A stretch of DNA of 64,000 nt from Actinotalea lenta (lineage in GTDB: Bacteria > Actinomycetota > Actinomycetes > Actinomycetales > Cellulomonadaceae), in NCBI RefSeq assembly GCF_030586465.1, contig NZ_JAUQYP010000001.1:496001-560000 (forward strand). The letters run 5' to 3'. Position numbers and translations under genes: made by a program. Positions within the stretch are counted from its first letter, which is position 1. Each line of letters opens with the position of its first letter. Of this stretch, positions 17,399-24,735 are shown piece after piece. The notes below the pieces were generated by a model, which did not search any database, was not told the origin of the DNA, and saw nothing but the letters and a program-made list of their open reading frames with translations.

Positions 17399-17695
17399 TC
17401 AGCCGCGCAGGCCGGCGGCCAGCTGCGTGTCGGCGTCCTCCAACGTGGTCGCCGCGTTGCGCAGGTACTCCCCGAGGTTGGCGAGCGCAGCCACCGTCTG
17501 GGTGGTGCCCTGGGTGAACTGGCGATACGTCTCGCCGAAGGCCACGGACGCCTGGTCCGTGACGAAGCCGGAGGAGACCAGCGACTCGATGAACGCCTTC
17601 AGCTCGTGAAGGGTCGTGGTGATCTCCTCCTGACCGGTGGTCAGCCGCGTCGCCGCGTCACGCATGTCCTGGTAGCTGACGGTGAGATTGGCCAT
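17399..17695 (-). CDS. WXG100 family (Esx-like) protein
   Basis: 98 residues in the typical WXG100 length. Helix 1 spans about 8-38 and helix 2 about 50-90 (YRQFTQGTTQTVAALANLGE). The turn where Trp-x-Gly is usual reads SSGF here, so the signature Trp is absent while the Gly is kept. Family members are secreted as helical dimers by the EccC ATPase. The ATG at 17695 has AAGGGGC upstream. An AT-rich pocket at about 17757-17790, unusual for this window, separates it from the ATPase gene and may hold its own promoter. It is probably the main small substrate of the locus. Confidence 0.75.
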   Translation of the reverse strand: MANLTVSYQDMRDAATRLTTGQEEITTTLHELKAFIESLVSSGFVTDQASVAFGETYRQFTQGTTQTVAALANLGEYLRNAATTLEDADTQLAAGLRG

Positions 17696-17830
17696 GTGCG
17701 CCCCTTGGTGGTGTCCCGAGTCCCGCGGCCGACGGTCGATCGCGGCCCTCAGGACACTAGTCGTCAAAACACATCAAAGGGGATCAAACGGCCCACCTGT
17801 GGATGACAGAGGTCTGGTCCGCGACGCCGG

Positions 17831-20800
17831 TCAGTCGGGGACCGGCACCTGCACCCGCCGGAGCCGCCCGTGCTCGACCAGCACCCCCCGTCCCGGGGGG
17901 AAGTCCGCGCGCGCCATCCGCGGAAAAGGGGTCCGGAAGAGCGCGTCCCCGTCGAGGTGGTCGGGCTGGAGCACGAGCCCTCGTCGGCCGTTGCGCACCT
18001 CGGCCACCAGGGGCCAGGAGGAGCCCCACGTGCTGGTCTCCGACTCGGCGATCACCAGGTGGTCGTTGCGCCGCGCCGCCTTGACCGCCTGGGTGAGCGG
18101 AGCTTCGGCGGGACCCCCGAGGAAGTCGCTGAGCCCCTCGACGACCAGCACGATCCCTGGCCCGTCCGGGGGCTCCGCCAGCTCGATCAGCAGGGCCGAC
18201 GCGAGCGCCGCAGCCTCGCCGGCCCCCGCCGCCGTGCGCGTCCAGACCCCGGCGGCGTGCACCGGAGACCGGCGCCCACCGAGGAAGTACAGCCGGGCGT
18301 CCGGGTCGAATCGCCTCAGCGCCGAGCCGAGCGCGGCGAGCGCCGTGGTGCGGCCGCTGCCGGGCAGACCGGCCAGCAGGAATGAGCCCCGCGGGTCGAA
18401 GCCGACCGGCGCGAGGGTGTCGTCGGCGAGCCCCAGGAGCGGGAGGCCGTCGACGGAGGTCGGCAACGACGAGGTTCGTACGAAGGCGGACAACCGCCGG
18501 ATCGGCGGCGCAGGGCGGGCCCCGGACGCCCGGAGCCGCTCGGCCAGCGCCGCCACCGCAGCCGCCTGCTGAGCCGGTGCAGGACCGCCCGCCACCGCGA
18601 TCTGCAGCTCCTCGCAGGTGCCCGCGATCACGGCCCGGCCCGGTGGTGACTGAGGGCCGAGGACGTCGGCGGGCACCCCCAGCGCGCCGTACGCGGTCTC
18701 GTCCGCCTGGCGCAGGACCACGCGGTACGGCACGCTGCCCGCGAGCGCCGTCGGCAACGCGCCTGGGCGTTCCGCGGCCATGGCCACGTGAACCCCCAGC
18801 GGGCGCCCCTCGGCGAGCACCCGCCCGAAGACGGACCAGGACTGGGCCCGGCCGGGTTCGCTCTCGTAGGCCTCGCGGAACGCCGCGAGCCCGTCGACCA
18901 CCAGCAGGATGCGGGGCTCGTCGTGGTCACCGGTCAGGGCGCGGTACTCCGCGATGGTTCCGGCGCGCGCGGCGGCGTAGCGCGACGCGCGCTCGTCGAG
19001 GAGGTCGCGCAGCATGCGCATCGTGCGTGCCACGCGTTCCGTGTCCCGCCCCTCGACCACAGAGCCGACGTGCGGCAGGTCCTCGAGCATGGCCAGGCCG
19101 CCGGCACCGAAGTCGAGCCCGTACACCCACGTCGGCCCCTGGGACCGGCCCGCGCCCAGCACCAAGGTGCGCAATAGGGTGGACGTGCCGGAGCCGCTCG
19201 TGCCGTAGGCGACCAGCGCACCGTCCCGGTCCGGGCGGTGGTGCAGCACACGCTGCTCCTGGAGCGCCGGGAGGTCGACCAGGCCCAGGACGAGGGCGCC
19301 GTCGGAGTCACCCGGATCCTCACGACCCGTCGGCGTCGCCACGTCAGGCGCCGACGTCCCAGCGGGCACCACCGGAGCGGCCGCGGCTCTCGCCAGCAGG
19401 CGTTCCAGCGGCACGACGTGCTCGAGCTCGGGCAGCCACGGCCTGCGCGGGGCGGGCAGGTCGAGCCGCTGTGCGGCGGCCCCTATGGTCCCCACGATGC
19501 GCGCGACGTCCGTCGGACCGTCCGCGTGAGGGTCCTCGGCGGGCGACGACGGCACGTCCCACGGCTCGCCGGGACCGAACGACAGCGATTCCACGCCCAC
19601 CGTCACCGGTGGTGGCGCGGCCGCGGTCCGGCCGCCCGCGTACCCGGACTGGAACAACGCGATGCGGCCGGGCCCCGTGCGGACCGCGCCGCGTCCGGGC
19701 ACGCCGGGGTCGAACTGCGCCGCGACGGGTGACCCGAGGACGTCGACCGAGTCGTGCTCGTCGGCCATCCGCAGAGCGATGCGAAGGGCGGCATTGGCGC
19801 GCAGGTTGTCCGTGATGACGCCGGCGGGGCGCTGCGTCGCCAGGATGAGGTGCAGCCCCAGGGACCGTCCGCGTCGCGCCACGTCGATCACACCTTCGAC
19901 GAACTCGGGGACCTCGGTGGCCAGTGCCGCGAACTCGTCCACGACGATCACCAGTGCGGGCGGCGTCTCGGGGTGCCCGGCGCGCTCCAGGGTGAGCAGG
20001 TCCTTCGCCTTCGTGCGTTGCAGCAGTCGCTCGCGGCGGCGCAGCTCGGCACGCAGAGAGGCCAGCGCCCGCCGCACCAGGTGCGGGGACAGGTCGGTGA
20101 CCAGCCCCACGGCGTGCGGCAGGTGGACGCAGTCGGCGAACGCCGAACCACCCTTGTAGTCGACGAACAGGAAGGAGACCCGGTCCGGGCTGTGCGCAGC
20201 AGCCATCCCCAGGACCCATGTCTGGAGGAACTCGCTCTTGCCCGAACCCGTCGTCCCGCCGACCAGGGCGTGCGGGCCCTGAGTTCGTAGGTCCAGGACG
20301 AAGCCGTGCTCAGGGCCTTGCCCCACCAGCGCGCGCAGGGTCGCGTCGGGCCGGTGCGCGCTGGGCGCGAGCGCGCCGGTCCGGTCCAGGAGCGAGGACG
20401 TCTGGCGCCACCGCTCTGCCACACGGTCCGGGTCCTCAACGAGGTCGGCGCCGGCCAGCGCGAGGAACGAGGCCGTGCGGGGCAGATCGGACTCGTCGAC
20501 CACGGGAGCGCCGGCGTCGACCACGGCCGCCAGATCGCGCGCCAGGTCACCGGCGGTCGCGAGGGCAAGGGGCTCCACCGCGACCGGGGTCCACCGGCCG
20601 TCGAGGACCAGGCCGACGGTGGCGGATGCGCCGGGGTTCTCGACCTGCACGAAGGCACGGCACACCGCGGGCAGCCGCTGGACCGAGCCGGCGCACCACA
20701 GCACGTGCACCCCGGCCGACGGGCCTTCCTCGGCGAGGCGGACGACGCGACCGCGATCCACCGGGGCGTCGTCCTCGACCAGGACCAGGACGGCCGGCAC

Positions 20801-22306
20801 GGGACGATCGCCGCGTGACCAGGTCGCTCGCGCGGCGACCAGCTCCTCGAGGTGCGTGACCAGCGTGAGCGCGGCCGCCGGGCTCGAGGCGAGGTGCGGT
20901 CCGGGCAGCGGACTGTGCGGCGAGGTGGTGTGCGGCAGCCACGCGAGCCAGCGCCAGTCGTCGGCGCCGGTACCGACCAGGCCCGCGACCACGAGCTCGG
21001 CGGGTGAGTGCAGGCACACGAGCTGGGCGACCAGGCCCCGGGCGGGACCCCGGTCGCGGCCCACCACACCGATCGCCCCGCACTCGCGCAGGTCGACTGT
21101 CACCGGCACACCGTCGATGGTCGAGAACCGGTTGCTGACTTCCTCGAGCGCCTCCCAGTGCTCAGCGACGGCACGTCCCCGAGGCGGCAGCGCCACCGTC
21201 GTGCGGGCGGGTGCCCGACCCGTTCCGAGCCTGGCCACGAGGAACTCCGGGTGCTCGGGGCGCCGCGCCCAGAGCAGTGGTGAGAGCTGCCGGGCACCGA
21301 GCACGGCCTCCCCGGTCGAGGGTGCCTCACCCAGCCGCGCCCGGCGCTCGGCCTCGTGTCGACGCGCCAGGTCCGCATCGAGCCGGTCGAGGTCCCGGCG
21401 GAACTGCTGTGCGCGGTGCCGCCACTCGCGCCGACCGGCGAGGTGCTTGTCCAGGTAGGCGCCGAGCATGAGCACCGGGCTCAGCCCGACGAAGATCAGG
21501 CTGAGCGGATTGTGCATCGTGACCCACAGGACCGCACCCAGCAGCAACGGCGCGACCAGGGCCACCAGCGGGAAGCGACCCGACGACGCAGGCTCGGGCG
21601 GGACCGGGGCCTCCACCGCGTCGGGTGGCAGGCGCGGCACCACCCGGGGTGACCGGTTGAACGGCACCACCGCCCCGACGCCCGTCGTCCGAACACCCGC
21701 GAGCGGCGTGACCCGGATGACCGTGTCGCCGAGGAGCACCACGTCGGTCGCCCGCAGGACTGCGCGTTCGACGGTGCTGTCGCCCACCGTCAGGCCCGAG
21801 GTGCCCGCGTCGACGATCTCGATGTCCTCGCTCACGTGCACGCGCGCGTGCAGCGGCTCGACGCGGGGGTCGGTGAGCGGGACGTCGGCGTCCACGTGCC
21901 GACCGATCGTGCTGACCCCGGTCGGCAGGGTGTGCTCCGCACCCTGGTCCGGCCCGAAGAGCACGGTCAGCCGGGCCGCAGCAGCCGCCAGCGCCTCGGG
22001 GCACGGCTCGCCCGGACGGGGGTGTCGGACCGACGCGCCGCCGGGCACCAGACGCAACCAGGAACCGGCACGGATCCCTGACTCGACCATCCCCGTGCTG
22101 CGGCGGAGCGACCGGCGGACGGCATGGTCGGGGGTCTCGACCTCGAGCGTCACAGCGCCGGAGACCTGCGGCGAGCCGGCCGACGCCCCAGGGGCCGCCC
22201 TCGCGAGGGCGTCGGCCACGTCGCCGACCGTCGCCGAGACGTCGGTCGTGACCACGATGTCGCGGTCCGGCCCACCGTCGACGCGCAGGGTCAGCTTCGT
22301 CCTCAC
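17831..22306 (-). CDS. EccC/EssC-like FtsK/SpoIIIE ATPase with FHA domain
   Basis: 1491 residues. Order: a YukD/ubiquitin-like N-terminus (about 2-60), an FHA domain (about 115-205, with IGRHVDADVPLTD), two membrane helices (about 246-282), then three FtsK-type ATPase modules. Module 1 has an intact Walker A, GGTTGSGKSE, at about 683-692 and Walker B LVIVVDEFAAL. Module 2 reads GTSGSGTST and module 3 GLPGSGRTT, so both lack the usual Lys. This fits type VII motors, where the first ATPase drives transport. The GTG at 22306 has no ribosome-binding site but TAGCGT 8 nt upstream, supporting it over longer versions. EccB, EccD, EccE and mycosin genes are not in the window. Confidence 0.88.
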   Translation of the reverse strand: MRTKLTLRVDGGPDRDIVVTTDVSATVGDVADALARAAPGASAGSPQVSGAVTLEVETPDHAVRRSLRRSTGMVESGIRAGSWLRLVPGGASVRHPRPGEPCPEALAAAAARLTVLFGPDQGAEHTLPTGVSTIGRHVDADVPLTDPRVEPLHARVHVSEDIEIVDAGTSGLTVGDSTVERAVLRATDVVLLGDTVIRVTPLAGVRTTGVGAVVPFNRSPRVVPRLPPDAVEAPVPPEPASSGRFPLVALVAPLLLGAVLWVTMHNPLSLIFVGLSPVLMLGAYLDKHLAGRREWRHRAQQFRRDLDRLDADLARRHEAERRARLGEAPSTGEAVLGARQLSPLLWARRPEHPEFLVARLGTGRAPARTTVALPPRGRAVAEHWEALEEVSNRFSTIDGVPVTVDLRECGAIGVVGRDRGPARGLVAQLVCLHSPAELVVAGLVGTGADDWRWLAWLPHTTSPHSPLPGPHLASSPAAALTLVTHLEELVAARATWSRGDRPVPAVLVLVEDDAPVDRGRVVRLAEEGPSAGVHVLWCAGSVQRLPAVCRAFVQVENPGASATVGLVLDGRWTPVAVEPLALATAGDLARDLAAVVDAGAPVVDESDLPRTASFLALAGADLVEDPDRVAERWRQTSSLLDRTGALAPSAHRPDATLRALVGQGPEHGFVLDLRTQGPHALVGGTTGSGKSEFLQTWVLGMAAAHSPDRVSFLFVDYKGGSAFADCVHLPHAVGLVTDLSPHLVRRALASLRAELRRRERLLQRTKAKDLLTLERAGHPETPPALVIVVDEFAALATEVPEFVEGVIDVARRGRSLGLHLILATQRPAGVITDNLRANAALRIALRMADEHDSVDVLGSPVAAQFDPGVPGRGAVRTGPGRIALFQSGYAGGRTAAAPPPVTVGVESLSFGPGEPWDVPSSPAEDPHADGPTDVARIVGTIGAAAQRLDLPAPRRPWLPELEHVVPLERLLARAAAAPVVPAGTSAPDVATPTGREDPGDSDGALVLGLVDLPALQEQRVLHHRPDRDGALVAYGTSGSGTSTLLRTLVLGAGRSQGPTWVYGLDFGAGGLAMLEDLPHVGSVVEGRDTERVARTMRMLRDLLDERASRYAAARAGTIAEYRALTGDHDEPRILLVVDGLAAFREAYESEPGRAQSWSVFGRVLAEGRPLGVHVAMAAERPGALPTALAGSVPYRVVLRQADETAYGALGVPADVLGPQSPPGRAVIAGTCEELQIAVAGGPAPAQQAAAVAALAERLRASGARPAPPIRRLSAFVRTSSLPTSVDGLPLLGLADDTLAPVGFDPRGSFLLAGLPGSGRTTALAALGSALRRFDPDARLYFLGGRRSPVHAAGVWTRTAAGAGEAAALASALLIELAEPPDGPGIVLVVEGLSDFLGGPAEAPLTQAVKAARRNDHLVIAESETSTWGSSWPLVAEVRNGRRGLVLQPDHLDGDALFRTPFPRMARADFPPGRGVLVEHGRLRRVQVPVPD

Positions 22307-22396
22307 GGGCGGCGACGCTAGCGACGGCGCCGGTCGAGGCGGGGCTCCCCGGGGGATCTGTGGACGACGGCGACGACGGCGAGCGGTCGTCGTCGT

Positions 22397-22412
22397 GTCC
22401 CGACCTCGGGAC
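22397..22412 (-). terminator. Short hairpin after the ABC permease gene
   Basis: GTCCCG-acct-CGGGAC forms a 6-bp stem with a 4-nt loop, 11 bp beyond the stop of the minus-strand permease gene. It has no T-run. It would separate the ABC operon from the FtsK-type gene transcribed on the same strand. Confidence 0.4.
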
Positions 22413-22422
22413 GGGCGCGCTG

Positions 22423-23226
22423 CTACAGGCGGTCGTGACGCGTCCAGCCCTGCCGGACCCGCCACACAGCCAGAACCCAGGCCGCCGAGGCGACCGCGAT
22501 GAGGACGGCGACGCTGCGCCACACGGCCGCGGCGTCACCCGCGAGTGCCCCGGTGAGCCCGGCCATGCCCCAGTACCCGGGCGAGATCGGCGCCACGTGC
22601 TGCACGGCCGTCGGCAGCAGGGTCAGGGGCACCAGGGCGCCGCCCAGCCCGGTGAGCACCAGGCCGCCGACGTCCTGCGCCGCAGCCAGCTCGTCACGCG
22701 AGCGCACCAGGGTCGCCAGCGCCATCCCGATCGCCAGCAGCATCACCAGCCACGCGGACTCGGCGACCAGCAGTAGCCAGGGGTGCCCGACGCGCAGACC
22801 CAGCAGCGCAGCCCCGAACCCGAGGACCACCCCCTGCTGGGCGACGAGGAACCCCAGGGCGGGCACCGCCTTGGCGGCCAGCATCTCCGCCGGGGATGTC
22901 GGGCTGGTCCGCAGCCGGTCCCAGGTGCGCCACGTCCGCTCGGACACGATCCCCGATGCGACCATCGACAGGGCGAGCAGCGAGAACATCACCGCCATCC
23001 CGGTCACCGAGCGCGCGGTCCCGTCCCCCGCCGCCGCCTCGTACAGCGGTCTGAGCAGGATCATCAGGACGACGGGCATCACGAGCCGGCTGACGATCGG
23101 ACCGGGTTCGCGGAGCATGAGGGTCATCCCCATGCGGACCATCGCCGCGAACCGGCCGGCCGCGTCCCGGGCGTCCCCCGGTCCGACCCGCACACCCACG
23201 GCTACCGCTGCCTCACGCCGCATCAC
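22423..23226 (-). CDS. ABC-2 type transporter permease
   Basis: 267 residues with about six membrane helices and the layout of ABC-2 exporters: a cytoplasmic N-terminus with MVRMGMTLMLREPGPIVSRLV, the first helix, then an ERTWRTWDRLRTSP segment followed by AEMLAAKAVP. This pattern marks drug- or antibiotic-type exporters. It overlaps the ATPase gene by 14 bp and is under the same divergent control region as the TetR gene. ATG codons at 23226 and 23223 are both possible. The likely role is export of a toxic compound or antibiotic sensed by the TetR protein. Confidence 0.88.
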   Translation of the reverse strand: MMRREAAVAVGVRVGPGDARDAAGRFAAMVRMGMTLMLREPGPIVSRLVMPVVLMILLRPLYEAAAGDGTARSVTGMAVMFSLLALSMVASGIVSERTWRTWDRLRTSPTSPAEMLAAKAVPALGFLVAQQGVVLGFGAALLGLRVGHPWLLLVAESAWLVMLLAIGMALATLVRSRDELAAAQDVGGLVLTGLGGALVPLTLLPTAVQHVAPISPGYWGMAGLTGALAGDAAAVWRSVAVLIAVASAAWVLAVWRVRQGWTRHDRL

Positions 23227-24079
23227 GCACCTCCTCGCCCTGGCCGAGGGCGACGATGAGGTCGTCGAGGGTCGCGTGCTGCACGTCGATGCTCCGCAGC
23301 CGGCGGCCCGCGGAGGCCAGCTCCGCGAGCGTGGTGCCGGGGTCCTGGGTCCGGATGACCCGGGGTCCGTCGGCGCCGCCGTCCGCGAACCGTACGACCA
23401 GGCGGGACGGCAGCCCTGCGAGCAGGGCGGCCTGCGAGTCGCGGGCGACCACGCGTCCGGCGCGCATCACCGCGAGGCTCGCGTCCAGCTCCACGAGCTC
23501 GGGCAGGTAGTGCGTGGTGTAGAGGACGGCTGCGCCGGCGTCGGCACGCCGCCGGACGGCGGCGAGCAGCGCCGCTCGGGTCTGCGGGTCCGCGCCCACC
23601 GTCGGCTCGTCGAGGAGCAGCAGGGCCGGGTCACCGACCAGCGCGCACGCGGCCTGGGCCCGGCGCCGTTGTCCACCCGAGAGCGTCATCACGGGGCGGC
23701 CGGCGAGCTCGGACAGGCCCAGCTCGTCGAGGACTTCGGTGATCGCTCGCGCACGTCGGCCCGCGCGGATCCCGGCGAGCCCCGCGCAGAGCGAGAGGTT
23801 CTGCCGCACCGTCGCCGTCGCGTAGAGCTGCAGCTCCTGCGCGGCGACCCCCATCATCGCGCGTGCGCGCCGGGGCGCGGCCAGGGCGTCGACGCCCGTG
23901 ACACGGACCTTCCCGGCATCCGGGACGACCAGGCCGGTGATCACGTCCATGGCGGTCGTCTTCCCTGCGCCGTTGTGGCCCACCAGCCCCACGACCTCGC
24001 CCGCGGCGACGTCCAGGTCGAGACCGTCGAGCGCCACCACGTCCCCGTACCTCTTGCGCAGACCCACCACCTCGAGCAC
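23213..24079 (-). CDS. ABC transporter ATP-binding protein
   Basis: 288 residues with Walker A GHNGAGKTT, Q-loop region AAQELQLYATATV, signature LSGGQRRR, Walker B LLLLDEPTVGAD and H-loop TTHYLPE. This is the DrrA-like class of ABC-2 exporters. I chose the GTG at 24079, 6 nt after AGGAGG; another GTG at 24082 is closer. The next gene encodes the permease. The intergenic region to tetR holds three GTATAC boxes, so substrate-induced expression is likely. Confidence 0.9.
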   Translation of the reverse strand: MLEVVGLRKRYGDVVALDGLDLDVAAGEVVGLVGHNGAGKTTAMDVITGLVVPDAGKVRVTGVDALAAPRRARAMMGVAAQELQLYATATVRQNLSLCAGLAGIRAGRRARAITEVLDELGLSELAGRPVMTLSGGQRRRAQAACALVGDPALLLLDEPTVGADPQTRAALLAAVRRRADAGAAVLYTTHYLPELVELDASLAVMRAGRVVARDSQAALLAGLPSRLVVRFADGGADGPRVIRTQDPGTTLAELASAGRRLRSIDVQHATLDDLIVALGQGEEVRDAA

Positions 24080-24138
24080 CACGCACCTCCTTCTCGGCAG
24101 ACCGCCGGTCACGCCGCACACCGCAGTGGGACGCCCCT

Positions 24139-24174
24139 CATGTATACGTTGTATACGTCTACCGTGTATACATG
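24139..24174. promoter_or_regulatory. TetR operator overlapping the regulator's own -10 and start codon
   Basis: CATGTATAC (24139-24147) and GTATACATG (24166-24174) form a perfect 9-bp inverted repeat, and a third GTATAC lies at 24151-24156. The right arm includes the ATG of the TetR gene at 24172. The putative -10 TACCGT (24160-24165) lies between the boxes, 6 nt before the ATG. Bound repressor would therefore block both its own start site and the region upstream of the ABC genes. Confidence 0.75.
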
Positions 24175-24714
24175 GCACCTCGCAAGAACCAGATCCTCAG
24201 CACGGCCCTCGAGATCGCGGACGAGTTCGGCCTCGACGCGGTCACCATGCGTGCTGTTGCGAACCGCGTCGGCATCACGCCGATGGCGCTGTACCGCCAC
24301 GTCGAGGACAAGGAGGCCCTGCTGGACGGGATGCTCGAGCTGGCGATGAGCGAGGTGCCGGCGCCGCCCGCAGACCTCGGCTGGGAGGCGCGCCTCACCG
24401 AGCTGGCGGGAGGGGTGCGCGACATGGCGCGGCGTCACCCGGCGGCGATCGGCCTGGCGTTCAGCCGTCCCGGCTACACGCCGGGCGTGCGGCGCCTGGT
24501 CGGCGCGATCCACGAGGCATTCGCCGACGCAGGAGTCCCCGAACGGCACCGCGCCCGGCTCGAGCGGATGGTGAGCACGTTCGTCGTCGGGTTCGCCGTG
24601 TCGGAGGTGTCCGGTCGCTTCCCGCACGACCAGGCCGAGGGACTCGCCCGCGAGTTCGCTCGGGACCTGCGTGACCTGATGGGCGTCGTACGCGCCGTGG
24701 CGACGGAGGACTGA
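24172..24714 (+). CDS. TetR/AcrR family transcriptional regulator
   Basis: 180 residues. The N-terminal helix-turn-helix is typical (ILSTALEIADEFGLDAVTMR, then RVGITPMALYRHVEDKEALLDGM). The C-terminal ligand domain is of the TetR_C type seen with drug exporters. The ATG at 24172 has no ribosome-binding site; TACCGT 6 nt upstream indicates a leaderless message. It is divergent from the ABC exporter, with GTATAC boxes in between. It probably represses both itself and the exporter until a ligand binds. Confidence 0.92.
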   Translation: MAPRKNQILSTALEIADEFGLDAVTMRAVANRVGITPMALYRHVEDKEALLDGMLELAMSEVPAPPADLGWEARLTELAGGVRDMARRHPAAIGLAFSRPGYTPGVRRLVGAIHEAFADAGVPERHRARLERMVSTFVVGFAVSEVSGRFPHDQAEGLAREFARDLRDLMGVVRAVATED

Positions 24715-24735
24715 GGCCCGGGCCGGCGCGCCTTC

